Shown in pieces: positions 52,780 to 61,709 of a stretch of DNA of 64,000 nt. This DNA is from Catenibacterium sp900764725 (GTDB taxonomy: Bacteria; Bacillota_I; Bacilli_A; Erysipelotrichales; Coprobacillaceae), in assembly GCF_934754625.1 (NCBI RefSeq), contig NZ_CAKVIU010000002.1, one strand, 5' to 3'. Positions within the stretch are counted from its first letter, which is position 1. Each line of letters opens with the position of its first letter. Below the pieces are notes generated by a model. The model did not search any database and was not told the origin of the DNA. It saw nothing but the letters and a program-made list of their open reading frames with translations. Made by a program: the position numbers and the translations under genes.

Positions 52780-54411
52780 ATGAAGAAAATAGGAATCTCA
52801 ATTGTTGTACTATGTTTAGTACTCGTATTCGCATTTTTTAAAGTTCCAGTACAATCGGAAGCATCAAGTAAAGATGCACATCAAACAGACTTTGTTGTAT
52901 TAAGTGGAACTTCTACTGATGCTGATACTGTTTATACAGAAAGCTATCAAAATAAAATCAAAACACAAATAGACCGTCTTAAACTCACAGGTAACTTCTC
53001 ATTCCAGTCACCATTACTTATTAAAAATCCTTATGGTACAAACACTACAAGTATCTATATGTATTTCACAACAGATATAGACAGCTATGTGACTTATACG
53101 GTTTCTTGTGATGGTTATAAAGACTATTCACAAACATTAAATACTAAGTCTACTACAGGTGTTACTCAAACTCATGAATATAGTTTAGTAGGTGCTATTC
53201 CAGGAGAAACTAATACAATCACATTAAAGCTTTATACAAAATCAAATCAATTAATTAATACTTTATCATTTACTTATGATGCACCTGAATTACTTGGTGG
53301 AAATGAATATAAAACAGTTACTACAACATCTTATTCAGAAGATGACTTACAGGATAATGGTCTCTATTGTGTATTAGGTAATGATGTCACTGAAGAGACT
53401 AAGAAAAAGGCTTATATGCGTTTCTATGATGAAAATGGGGTGATTCGTAGTGAAATGCCTATTAAGTCTTATCGTCCTCACAGACTCTTATTTAAAAACA
53501 ATACAATGTACTATAGTATTTCTAGTACATCTATTGTAGGTGTAGATTCATCAGGATATGTGAAAGACTTCTATAGTACAGGTAACTATAGCTTACATCA
53601 TGATTATATCTTTGATACAGATGGTAACTTCTTAGTTCTTGCAACTAAAAAGAATGATGAAACAAGTGAAGACCGTATCATCTCTATCAATGCATCCACA
53701 AAAGAAGTAACAGAAATAGTCAATCTCAAAACAGTATTTAAGGACTACTATACACTCACTCAAAAACCATCAAGTGCAGATACACTTGACTGGATGCATA
53801 TCAACTCTTTAGCTTTAGTAGGTAATAACTCTCTTATTATCAGTTCTAGAGAAACATCTACAATCATTAAACTCAATACAATCTATACAAACCCATCTAT
53901 AGACTATATGATTGGTTCAGATCAGTTCTGGGATTCTACAGGCTATGAATCTAAACTACTCACAAAAACAAGTGACTTCTCTATGCAGGCAGGACAGCAC
54001 TATGTCACTTATGAAGAAGACAATTCATTACCTAAAGGACAATACTATCTCTATATGTTCAACAATAACTATTGTATCAGTACCACAAGAAGTAACTATA
54101 ACTGGCAGAATGATACAAACTACACCAATGCCTTCTTTACAATGAAGAGCGGTACATCTTATTACTATAAATATTTAGTAGATGAAAATGCTAGAACTGT
54201 ATCTCTTGTAACTTCTATTCCAGTTGCTTATTCTCCATATGTCTCAAGTTCACAGGAACTTCATGGACAATTAATTGCGAATAGTGGAATGCAGATGAGC
54301 TGGAGTGTTTATAACTTAGATGGTACACTTTTACGTACATATCAAACAACAGGAGGCAAGTTCCTCTATCGTGTCTTACAATATGATTTAAAGGATTATT
54401 TATTCCAATAA
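52780..54411 (+). CDS. Arylsulfate sulfotransferase (ASST) family protein
   Basis: A 543-residue exported protein. Residues 1-29 form a signal peptide or membrane anchor. An N-terminal beta-sandwich (about 40-175) precedes a six-bladed propeller typical of ASST. Histidines and an arginine matching the AssT active site are visible: LHHDYIFDTDGNFLVL, DWMHINSLAL, ISSRETSTIIKL and the later AGQHYVTY, whose histidine would be the transient sulfate carrier. Such enzymes move sulfate between phenolic compounds without PAPS, an activity known from gut bacteria that act on phenolic sulfates. The gene stands alone between terminators. Substrates cannot be inferred. Confidence 0.85.
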   Translation: MKKIGISIVVLCLVLVFAFFKVPVQSEASSKDAHQTDFVVLSGTSTDADTVYTESYQNKIKTQIDRLKLTGNFSFQSPLLIKNPYGTNTTSIYMYFTTDIDSYVTYTVSCDGYKDYSQTLNTKSTTGVTQTHEYSLVGAIPGETNTITLKLYTKSNQLINTLSFTYDAPELLGGNEYKTVTTTSYSEDDLQDNGLYCVLGNDVTEETKKKAYMRFYDENGVIRSEMPIKSYRPHRLLFKNNTMYYSISSTSIVGVDSSGYVKDFYSTGNYSLHHDYIFDTDGNFLVLATKKNDETSEDRIISINASTKEVTEIVNLKTVFKDYYTLTQKPSSADTLDWMHINSLALVGNNSLIISSRETSTIIKLNTIYTNPSIDYMIGSDQFWDSTGYESKLLTKTSDFSMQAGQHYVTYEEDNSLPKGQYYLYMFNNNYCISTTRSNYNWQNDTNYTNAFFTMKSGTSYYYKYLVDENARTVSLVTSIPVAYSPYVSSSQELHGQLIANSGMQMSWSVYNLDGTLLRTYQTTGGKFLYRVLQYDLKDYLFQ

Positions 54412-54443
54412 AAAAGCAGCTAGATTAACTTCTAGCTGTTTTT
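54411..54443. terminator. Terminator between convergent genes
   Basis: CAGCTAGA (54417-54424) pairs with TCTAGCTG (54431-54438), A-rich before and T-rich after; serves the sulfotransferase gene and possibly the minus-strand gene ending at 54425. Confidence 0.75.
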
Positions 54444-55231
54444 CTCATGATTAGTTGTGCGAGTATCACTACCACCACAGATATAACACATATCATCATT
54501 CCTGGTGTTCTAAGTATTGATGGATCAAAGATGACTGTACGATTCAAATAAGAGCCAGCCCCTTCACTAATTGCGAGTGGCATAACAAAACTTACACAAA
54601 GTCCAGATAATACACCTGTTACACCTAATGCAGTTAAACCATATAGTCTATCTATAATCAATTGAATCAAGCATAATACAACAAGTATAACACCCATAAT
54701 CATACGATTAGAATCAAGTGTTAACTGATAGAAGATTTGTATCATCTTTAATCTCTTTGGAGACTGTTTACTAATAAACTCATCTACATATTGATCAATA
54801 CCCTGAGATATTAATCCAGAAGAAATAAGCTTAGTAAGAGATGTTTTTAATATACTCGGTATTGTGATATCTGTATCCTTCTCTACAATCTCAAAACATT
54901 CCTGTGCGAGGTTATTGATATAAGGTGTCATATCTTCTTTATTTTCTTCACCTGTTGCCATCTGCTTAATAATGGCCTGACTATAGTGAGTTGTTAATGC
55001 GTTCATAGATTCAGACTGACTAATATCTGCTTGTATCTTTTTTATAGTTATGTCAGGAAGACGGTATGTATATTGGTTAATAACTGTCATGACCTTATTT
55101 GTCATTTCCTGGGTAATTTCATCATTCTGTATAGCACTATTAATAATACTTGGACAAAGCATTGAGAAACATAATACATTCACAAGAATGAAAATTAGAA
55201 TATCTAATACAATTGTACGTAACATACGCAT
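54425..55231 (-). CDS. Membrane protein of unknown function
   Basis: A 268-residue protein. One N-terminal hydrophobic helix (about 5-27) is followed by a helical extracytoplasmic region of about 140 residues rich in Thr, Glu and Ile, and then three C-terminal membrane helices (about 175-195, 200-220 and 240-262). No motif is recognised. ATG 55231 fits AAGGAG better than the GTG at 55240. It is divergent from the nitroreductase gene. Confidence 0.55.
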   Translation of the reverse strand: MRMLRTIVLDILIFILVNVLCFSMLCPSIINSAIQNDEITQEMTNKVMTVINQYTYRLPDITIKKIQADISQSESMNALTTHYSQAIIKQMATGEENKEDMTPYINNLAQECFEIVEKDTDITIPSILKTSLTKLISSGLISQGIDQYVDEFISKQSPKRLKMIQIFYQLTLDSNRMIMGVILVVLCLIQLIIDRLYGLTALGVTGVLSGLCVSFVMPLAISEGAGSYLNRTVIFDPSILRTPGMMICVISVVVVILAQLIMRKTARS

Positions 55232-55314
55232 AAGTATCACGCTCCTTTACCTCATTATAGAAAAACCACAACACATGTCAATATGTTATAATGGGAGAAA
55301 GAAAGGGTGATTAT

Positions 55315-55836
55315 ATGGATTTTTTAGATTTATTAAAACAAAGAAGAAGCTATAGAAAATATACAGGAGAACCTGTAGAAAAAGAATTATTGGATCAAAT
55401 TGTAGAAGCAGGATTACTTGCACCAAGTGGTCGTAATATCAAACCAGAAGAACTTATTGTAGTGACTGATCCCAAACTATTAACACAATTATCTCAATGT
55501 AGAAAAGCAGGAAGTCAGATGTTAGAAGGGGCGAGTGCCTGCATTATTGTATTAGGTGATGAAGACAAGACAGATGTCTGGGTAGAAGATTGCAGCAATG
55601 TTATCTTGACAATGCATTATATGGCTTCATCACTTGGTCTTGGTAGCTGTTGGATTCAAGGAAGAAATAGAATATCATCTACAGAAGAGTCAACAGAAGA
55701 CTATATTAGAAATATCTTTCATTTCTCAAAGAATCTGCGTTTAGAAGCATTATTATCAATAGGTCATATTGATCAAGCATTACCTTCAAAAGAAGTGACA
55801 GAAGAATTATTAAATAAAGTACATACATCAAAGTAA
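55315..55836 (+). CDS. Nitroreductase-family protein
   Basis: A 173-residue FMN-dependent oxidoreductase. The start MDFLDLLKQRRSYRKY contains the RRSxR FMN phosphate motif; EAGLLAPSGRNIKPEELIVV is the typical second motif, and SSLGLGSCWIQGR the late glycine-rich one. Family members reduce nitro compounds, quinones or flavins with NAD(P)H. ATG 55315 has AAAGGGTG at suitable distance. A shared terminator separates it from the convergent toxin gene. Confidence 0.9.
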   Translation: MDFLDLLKQRRSYRKYTGEPVEKELLDQIVEAGLLAPSGRNIKPEELIVVTDPKLLTQLSQCRKAGSQMLEGASACIIVLGDEDKTDVWVEDCSNVILTMHYMASSLGLGSCWIQGRNRISSTEESTEDYIRNIFHFSKNLRLEALLSIGHIDQALPSKEVTEELLNKVHTSK

Positions 55837-55860
55837 AAAGATACCACGCAGGTATCTTTT
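55836..55860. terminator. Bidirectional terminator
   Basis: AAAAGATACC and GGTATCTTTT (10 bp, perfect, 5-nt loop) between the nitroreductase and the minus-strand toxin gene. Confidence 0.88.
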
Positions 55861-56159
55861 TACATATCTTTGTTTTGTTTGAAAGGTTTGTATTCATAGA
55901 AAACAATATTTTTACTATTTTCTATTATTTCATAATATAAGATTGCTTTTGTAGTCGAAATAACATACTTATATTTATTTACTTGAACCTTCTTGCCAAT
56001 ATGTGGATTTGCCTCAACTATTTCTTTTACTTTTTGCAATTCTCTAATTAGAAAGACTCCTACAGAGAAGTTTTTGAATGTTGTATAGCTATAATAATTA
56101 ATGTTATAAATTTTTTCTATAATGTGTGAATCAATTTTAACATCAAAATTTGACTCCAT
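55860..56159 (-). CDS. RelE/ParE-type toxin
   Basis: A 99-residue basic protein of the RelE/ParE superfamily. An N-terminal strand and helix pair (KIDSHIIEKIYNINYYSYTT) is followed by a helix ending in VEANPHIGKKVQVNKYKYVI and the final strands AILYYEIIENSKNIVFYEYK. The pattern is closer to ParE (gyrase inhibitor) than to RelE (ribosome-dependent RNase), but target choice is uncertain. It starts within the antitoxin gene: ATG 56159 or an upstream GTG at 56171, overlapping it by 17 or 29 bp, which is the usual coupling of toxin-antitoxin pairs. Confidence 0.72.
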   Translation of the reverse strand: MESNFDVKIDSHIIEKIYNINYYSYTTFKNFSVGVFLIRELQKVKEIVEANPHIGKKVQVNKYKYVISTTKAILYYEIIENSKNIVFYEYKPFKQNKDM

Positions 56160-56322
56160 ACTTTTTTTCACTTTGTCTTAAGAATTCATCAAAACTAATA
56201 GTTTTGAAATCTTTACTCTTTTTTCTTTCTTCATACGCAGCTACTGTCTGTAAATCTTCGTATTCTTCATCGGTTAAACAAGTATAAGATACACCATTAA
56301 TAATTACTGTTCTGTTTTCCAT
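56143..56322 (-). CDS. Small antitoxin of the ParE-like pair
   Basis: A 59-residue protein translated from minus-strand ATG at 56320-56322: it starts MENRTVIINGVSYTCLTDEE and ends FLRQSEKKYGVKF. It is acidic in the middle and basic at the end, as expected of an antitoxin, with an N-terminal strand pair that could bind DNA or dimerise. I cannot assign its family. AGGAG lies 9 nt before the start and a TATAAT-like box further upstream. The following toxin gene overlaps its 3' end. The bases 56323-56588 hold the promoters of this pair and of the aldolase gene and no other gene that I can support. Confidence 0.72.
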   Translation of the reverse strand: MENRTVIINGVSYTCLTDEEYEDLQTVAAYEERKKSKDFKTISFDEFLRQSEKKYGVKF

Positions 56323-56588
56323 ACTTTATCACTCCTTTTTGATTATTATAGTATAGTTCTATTCCTATTCCTACCAAATATTATGAATCAACTATTTGAG
56401 GAATGAGTTTCTCTTATCTCTCTAATATGTAAAAGTATTCTAAACAAGAAATAAGTGGCTTATAGTTCCTCCTCTCACATATATATACTCATTCATAGTG
56501 GTCAATTACTTCATATTTTTCGTATTATTTTCATTATTTGTATTCATTTCTAAAATAGTGTAGAATACATAAAACGGAGGATATAAAG

Positions 56589-57614
56589 ATGTTATCATTT
56601 GAAAGTGATTATACAGAAGGGGCACATCCTGCCATTCTAGAAAAATTTATTGAAACAAATATGAATCAGCAGTCAGGATATGGAGTAGATGTATATTCTG
56701 AATCTGCAAGAAAAAAGATTGCGAAAGCATGTGGTAAAGAAGATGCTGATATTTACTTTATTACAGGTGGTACACAGACTAACCAATTAGTCATTGATAC
56801 AATGTTGAAACCTTATGAAGGTGTTGTAGCTGCAGTGACTGGACATGTCGCAGCTCATGAAGCAGGAGCTATTGAATATACAGGACACAAAGTACTCACT
56901 GTTCCACAATATTTAGGTAAATTAAAAGCATCAGATGTTAAAGAATTAGTTGATACATTCTATAATGATGCCAACCATGAACATATGGTATTCCCAGGTA
57001 TGGTTTATATTTCTCATCCTACAGAATATGGCACTCTTTATACAAAAGAAGAATTAAAAGAAATTTCTGATTTATGTCATGCTTATAACTTACCTTTATT
57101 CTTAGATGGCGCAAGACTTGGTTATGGGCTTATGTCTTATGATACAGATGTAACACTAGAAGATATCGCAGAACTTACAGATGTATTCTATATTGGTGGT
57201 ACTAAAGTAGGAGCATTATGTGGTGAAGCCGTTGTCTTTACTAAAAATAATACACCAGCACACTTTGTGAACCTTATTAAGAAGCATGGTGCCTTACTAG
57301 CAAAGGGACGTTTAAATGGTATTCAGTTTGATGTTCTCTTTACAGATGACCTCTATTTTAAGATTTCAAGACATGCCATTGATATGGCTGAAAAGCTTAA
57401 AACAATCTTTAAAGAAAAGGGTTATGAATTCTATATCGATTCTCCTACAAACCAGCAGTTCTTCATTGTAGACAATAAGAAATTAGAAGAACTAGAAAAG
57501 CATGTACGCTATGGTTTCTGGGAAAAGTATGATGATACTCATACAGTTGTTCGTTTTGCGACAAGCTGGGCAACTACTGAAGAATCTATTGAAAAACTTA
57601 AAAAACTATTATAA
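56589..57614 (+). CDS. ltaE: Low-specificity L-threonine aldolase family enzyme
   Basis: A 341-residue PLP enzyme of fold type I. It opens with FESDYTEGAHPAILEKFIET, has FITGGTQTNQLVIDTML (about 56-72), the PLP-binding LFLDGARLGYGL segment with its Asp and Arg (about 174-185), and the Schiff-base lysine K206 in YIGGTKVGALCG. It splits L-threonine or allo-threonine into glycine and acetaldehyde; related beta-eliminating lyases share the fold. CGGAGG precedes the ATG. A strong terminator follows. Confidence 0.92.
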   Translation: MLSFESDYTEGAHPAILEKFIETNMNQQSGYGVDVYSESARKKIAKACGKEDADIYFITGGTQTNQLVIDTMLKPYEGVVAAVTGHVAAHEAGAIEYTGHKVLTVPQYLGKLKASDVKELVDTFYNDANHEHMVFPGMVYISHPTEYGTLYTKEELKEISDLCHAYNLPLFLDGARLGYGLMSYDTDVTLEDIAELTDVFYIGGTKVGALCGEAVVFTKNNTPAHFVNLIKKHGALLAKGRLNGIQFDVLFTDDLYFKISRHAIDMAEKLKTIFKEKGYEFYIDSPTNQQFFIVDNKKLEELEKHVRYGFWEKYDDTHTVVRFATSWATTEESIEKLKKLL

Positions 57615-57638
57615 AAAGATTCCTTGCGGAATCTTTTT
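57613..57638. terminator. Terminator after the aldolase
   Basis: AAAAAGATTCC and GGAATCTTTTT (11 bp, perfect) with a 4-nt loop; serves both convergent genes. Confidence 0.9.
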
Positions 57639-58333
57639 TAATGCCATGATGTCGTATGTTCATCTATGACCTGTCCATTTTCTATCTTATAAAATCCTAA
57701 TATCGTTGTATAACCATTCTTAGTTTCCTGATAAACATATTCATGCTCATGAGTTTCATAATAATTTAAATGACGTGTGACACCATCTTTATTATATACC
57801 GTGGCATACATCCATCCTTTTGCACTGATACCATATTGTATATCATCATAATGAAGATAATCAGCAACCATCCTTAATTCTTTTCTAATCTCATCTGCAT
57901 TATTATTAGCCATATCACCTTGAGTTATAATGGCATCCTGACCATTCACAATAGAACTATTTGTCTTCCCATTATAATAAAGATTATAAAGTGTATCATC
58001 CTGTTCAGTTCCTTGAATCACAACACCAACATGATCCTTATACCAGCTCACACTCCACACTTCTTCTCGAATACTTCCACCATCATCTGATAATGTAAAG
58101 TCCATCTTATTGATTATCGTATCATTCTTTTTAAGAAGTAAACGACCATCTGCACTGCTGAAGAATAGAGGAGCACCGACTGATTGCATCACAACCTCAT
58201 ATTCATAATAAGACTCTTTAGCTACTGTCTCTACATGATATTTAATCATGTAGATAAAAAGACCATAAAGTAAACCAATGACTAATACTATACTTAATAC
58301 GATTCCTAGAATCACCTTTAATACTTTCTTCAT
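57638..58333 (-). CDS. Membrane-anchored protein of unknown function
   Basis: A 231-residue protein with one N-terminal membrane helix (about 7-31, rich in Ile, Leu and Val) and an extracytoplasmic beta-rich domain. Repeated short strands such as GVVIQGTEQDDTLYNLYYNG and a His-rich part (NYYETHEHEYVYQE) are visible, but no known motif. It lies directly downstream of the NlpC/P60 hydrolase gene on the same strand, beyond a terminator, so a cell-envelope role is possible. Confidence 0.55.
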   Translation of the reverse strand: MKKVLKVILGIVLSIVLVIGLLYGLFIYMIKYHVETVAKESYYEYEVVMQSVGAPLFFSSADGRLLLKKNDTIINKMDFTLSDDGGSIREEVWSVSWYKDHVGVVIQGTEQDDTLYNLYYNGKTNSSIVNGQDAIITQGDMANNNADEIRKELRMVADYLHYDDIQYGISAKGWMYATVYNKDGVTRHLNYYETHEHEYVYQETKNGYTTILGFYKIENGQVIDEHTTSWH

Positions 58334-58346
58334 ACAATCTCCTTAT

Positions 58347-58373
58347 AAAAAAAGAAGATCTTTCGATCTTCTT
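58347..58373 (-). terminator. Terminator of the NlpC/P60 gene
   Basis: On the minus strand AAGAAGATC, loop GAAA, GATCTTCTT, then a T run, starting at the hydrolase stop codon. Confidence 0.88.
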
Positions 58374-59847
58374 ATCTACCAGCACCTGCATAATGAGATG
58401 CATAATAACCGCTATTTAATGAAGATACTGTAACACCAGTACTTGAGTTAGCAGCATGAACAAACTGTCCATTACCGATATAGATACCTACATGTGAGAT
58501 ACCTGACTTATAAGTTCCTGCAAAGAATACTAAGTCACCAGCACTTAAGCCATCCTTAGATACTCTTGTAGTTCCACTATACTGAGCAGCAGCAGTTCTT
58601 GGTAATGATTTACCATTCTGTCTATATACCCATGAAGTGAATCCAGAACAGTCAAATGCTGTTGGACCAGAAGCACCAAATACATAAGCAGAACCTACTT
58701 TAGATAAACCAGTTCCAACAATACCACTATGTCCACCCTTAACACTAGTTCCACCAGTACTTGTAGTCTTAGCAGCAGCCACATTTACCTTAGCACTAGC
58801 ATTTGCTGTATTACCAGCATTATCAGTGACTGTATAGTTAACTGTATAACTTCCAGCCTTAGAAGTATTAACAGAACCACTTACATTTACTTTACCTGTT
58901 ACATCACCATCAAGATTATCGATAGCTGAAACAAGATTAGACTTTGCATCGAAAGAACCACCATTCTTTACATTAATATCAGTAGACTTTAATGTAATCG
59001 CAGGAGCTGCAATATCAGCAACAGTCACATCATAAGTATTTTCAGTCTTATTACCACTTGCATCAGTTGCAGTTACTTTAATAGACTGAGTACCATCTAA
59101 CTTCTTAGTATCTACTTCACCTTCTACAGATAAAACAGGATTCATATCATAGTTATCCTTTGCTTCAACATAGTTGTTGATATCAAAGTTATCACCATAG
59201 TTAACTACGAAGTTACCATTCTTTAAGTTCATTTCAGGTGCTACTGTATCACCTACATTAAATGTAAATGTCTTAGTAGCGATATTACCCATGTTATCTT
59301 CAACAGATGCATTAATCACCTGTTCACCTAACTGAGTTGTATCTAAATCCTTATCAAAACTAATAAAGTCAGTTACATCACCATCAACATTATCAGTTGC
59401 TTTGATATAATCTTTTAAATTACTGCTACCGTTAGCTTCAACATTGATGACAAATCCATCATCAGTCTTGGATTCAAGAACTGGTGCTTCATTATCTACA
59501 ACCTTAACATTAACAGTCTTAGTTGTTTCATTGTTGAAGGCATCCTTTACTGTTACGTTAACAGTATAACTTCCTAACTGGTTCTTTTCATAAGACTCAG
59601 AATGAATCTTAGTTTTTAATGTATCAGTATTATCTCTGTTATCAGAGATTGCAAAATCACTAGCTTTTAAGACAGTTCCATAAGGAACTTCAATTGTATT
59701 TGAATGTACAACAGGTGCTGTTCTATCAGCAGCTGTATAACCTACGATTGCGAAAGCGGAAATAGCAAACACAGGAATGAACATTGTCTTCTGAGTTCTT
59801 ACTCTATTAGATACGAAACTCATGATTTCTTTTGTTTTCTTATCCAT
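58372..59847 (-). CDS. Exported NlpC/P60 peptidoglycan hydrolase with Ig-like repeats
   Basis: A 491-residue protein. A membrane/signal segment (about 22-40) is followed by four bacterial Ig-like DUF5011/HYR-type repeats (about 45-360), each with a D-x-x-A-P start and a DNxG or DASGN turn, a short Gly/Ser linker, and a C-terminal NlpC/P60 domain (about 375-491). The catalytic cysteine is in FDCSGFTSWVY and the histidine in SHVGIYIG; the third polar residue follows in FVHAANSS. It should cleave the D-Glu-gamma-diamino acid bond of peptide stems during growth or separation. ATG 59847 has AGGAGAG upstream. The coding DNA shows internal repetition from the Ig-like units. Confidence 0.9.
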   Translation of the reverse strand: MDKKTKEIMSFVSNRVRTQKTMFIPVFAISAFAIVGYTAADRTAPVVHSNTIEVPYGTVLKASDFAISDNRDNTDTLKTKIHSESYEKNQLGSYTVNVTVKDAFNNETTKTVNVKVVDNEAPVLESKTDDGFVINVEANGSSNLKDYIKATDNVDGDVTDFISFDKDLDTTQLGEQVINASVEDNMGNIATKTFTFNVGDTVAPEMNLKNGNFVVNYGDNFDINNYVEAKDNYDMNPVLSVEGEVDTKKLDGTQSIKVTATDASGNKTENTYDVTVADIAAPAITLKSTDINVKNGGSFDAKSNLVSAIDNLDGDVTGKVNVSGSVNTSKAGSYTVNYTVTDNAGNTANASAKVNVAAAKTTSTGGTSVKGGHSGIVGTGLSKVGSAYVFGASGPTAFDCSGFTSWVYRQNGKSLPRTAAAQYSGTTRVSKDGLSAGDLVFFAGTYKSGISHVGIYIGNGQFVHAANSSTGVTVSSLNSGYYASHYAGAGR

Positions 59848-60115
59848 TTTTCTCTCTCCTTTTGTCTTTCGACAGGCTCTATTATAACACCTCATATTAA
59901 AAAATAAAGAAAAATCTTAAGAAAATTTTAAGAAGTATCAAAATATGTAGTGTTTATCGCACAAAAATGAATTAAGGAAAATTTAAAAATAACTTAAGAA
60001 TTATACAAAATGCCTTGTTTTGTAAGAAAAACACAACGAACCAACTTACAAAATGATTAGATTTTCAAACTATATGATGGTAAAATAAGATAGACACGAA
60101 GAAGGAGGAAGGATC

Positions 60116-61708
60116 ATGTTTGATAAGCTATTTAGTAAATTACAGCGTGTAGGACAAAGTTTCATGATTCCTATAGCCGTTTTACCTGTGGCAGGGTTAT
60201 TAATGGGTATAGGTCAGTCACTCACAAATGAAACAATGATTCAAGCTTACCATCTTCAATTTATATTAGGGAAGGGTACACCGCTCTATGCATTATTTAC
60301 CATTATGAGTAGTGCAGGCAAAATTGTCTTTGATAACCTCCCAACTTTATTTGCGGTAGGTATTGCGATGGGGATGGCAAAACATGAAAAAGCTACTGCA
60401 GCTTTCTCAGCACTTGTAGCCTTTCTCATTATGCATGCTTCTATTAATGCATTATTAATTATTAATGGTTATATAGTGAATGGTCAGACAGCTGATTTTG
60501 TTAGACTTGGTACTATTAGTAGTATTTGTGGGATACAGTCCTTAGATATAGGTGTTTTTGGCGGTATGGTTGTAGGACTTGGTGTCGCTTATCTCCATAA
60601 TAAGTTCTATATGACTCGACTGCCTGATTTCTTATCATTCTTTGCAGGTACACGTTTTGTCCCAGTTATCTGTTCTGTCACATTCGTTTTTGTAGGAATC
60701 ATATTCTTTTATATATGGCCACCTGTTCAGGAAGCCATCTATTACTTAGGTGTATTTGTAAGAGACAGCAGTTATGCAGGTACATTTGTATTTGGATTTG
60801 TGAAGCGTATGCTGATTCCTTTTGGTTTACATCATGTGTTCTATTTACCATTCTGGCAGACAGGACTTGGTGGCAGTATGGTAGTGAATGGACATCTTAT
60901 TCAAGGTGCTCAGAATATCTTCTTTGCCCAGCTTGCTTCACCTCATGTCACACATTTTAGTGTAGAAGCCACACGTTTCTTCTCAGGTGAATATATATTT
61001 ATGATGTTTGGTTTACCTGGTGCTGCCCTTGCGATGTATCATTGTGCAAGACCAAGTCAGCGTAAAAAAACAGGAGGGTTATTACTCTCAGCCTCACTCA
61101 CTTCTATATTAACGGGTATTACTGAACCTATTGAATTCACGTTCTTGTTTCAGGCACCACCGCTTTTCTTGATCCATGCCATCTTGGCAGGAAGTGCATA
61201 TGCAGTGGCACAGGCTTTAAATATTTCGATTGGACTCACTTTTAGTGCAGGCGCTATAGATTTCTTCTTGTTTGGTATACTACAAGGTAATAGTAAAACA
61301 AACTGGGTCTTTGTCCCAATTATTGGTTTTGTTTATTTCTTGCTCTATTATTCAATCTTTAAGTATGTTATCAGGCGTTATGATTTTAAAACAATCGGTA
61401 GAGGAGAAGATACACAGCTACATTCAAAAAAAGACTATTCAATAAAGAAAAGTCTTGACGTAGATAGTTCTGTATCTCATTCTATTGTTGATGCATTAGG
61501 AGGTATTCCTAATATATTAGATGTGGATACATGTACAACACGTCTGCGTGCAACCCTAAAAGATCCATCGCTAGTTGATGAGGAAGCCTTAAAGGCAACG
61601 GGGGCTGCAGGTATATATATGCGTGGAGAAGGTATACAGATTACCTATGGACCACATGTTGTTATTATCGTATCAGAAATAAAACAGATATTACATGAAG
61701 GAGAATAA
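60116..61708 (+). CDS. PTS EIICB, glucose/maltose/GlcNAc family
   Basis: A 530-residue permease. The EIIC part (about 1-425) has ten hydrophobic segments with FMIPIAVLPVAGLLMGIG, IPFGLHHVFYLPFWQTG and the GITEPIEFTFLFQAPP substrate-site motif. The EIIB part (about 445-530) holds the phosphorylated cysteine C473 in VDTCTTRLR. No EIIA domain is fused, as in MalX- or PtsG-like EIICB proteins. Sequence alone does not separate glucose, maltose, alpha-glucoside and GlcNAc. The BglG-type antiterminator follows at once and is translated from within the same message, so transport and antitermination are linked. Confidence 0.9.
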   Translation: MFDKLFSKLQRVGQSFMIPIAVLPVAGLLMGIGQSLTNETMIQAYHLQFILGKGTPLYALFTIMSSAGKIVFDNLPTLFAVGIAMGMAKHEKATAAFSALVAFLIMHASINALLIINGYIVNGQTADFVRLGTISSICGIQSLDIGVFGGMVVGLGVAYLHNKFYMTRLPDFLSFFAGTRFVPVICSVTFVFVGIIFFYIWPPVQEAIYYLGVFVRDSSYAGTFVFGFVKRMLIPFGLHHVFYLPFWQTGLGGSMVVNGHLIQGAQNIFFAQLASPHVTHFSVEATRFFSGEYIFMMFGLPGAALAMYHCARPSQRKKTGGLLLSASLTSILTGITEPIEFTFLFQAPPLFLIHAILAGSAYAVAQALNISIGLTFSAGAIDFFLFGILQGNSKTNWVFVPIIGFVYFLLYYSIFKYVIRRYDFKTIGRGEDTQLHSKKDYSIKKSLDVDSSVSHSIVDALGGIPNILDVDTCTTRLRATLKDPSLVDEEALKATGAAGIYMRGEGIQITYGPHVVIIVSEIKQILHEGE

Positions 61709-61709
61709 A

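Noticed and set aside
59704..59907. Plus-strand Cys/Ser-rich frame opposite the NlpC/P60 gene.
   Set aside because: Antisense shadow of the signal-peptide and first Ig-like region; no independent support.
60005..60053. Overlapping inverted repeats (ACAAAA/TTTTGT and TTTTGTAAG/CTTACAAAA) before the EIICB gene, considered as a RAT/terminator.
   Set aside because: No T run follows and the conserved RAT bases (GGATTGTTACT, GGCAAGACC) are absent. It may be an operator, but there is no support for antitermination here.
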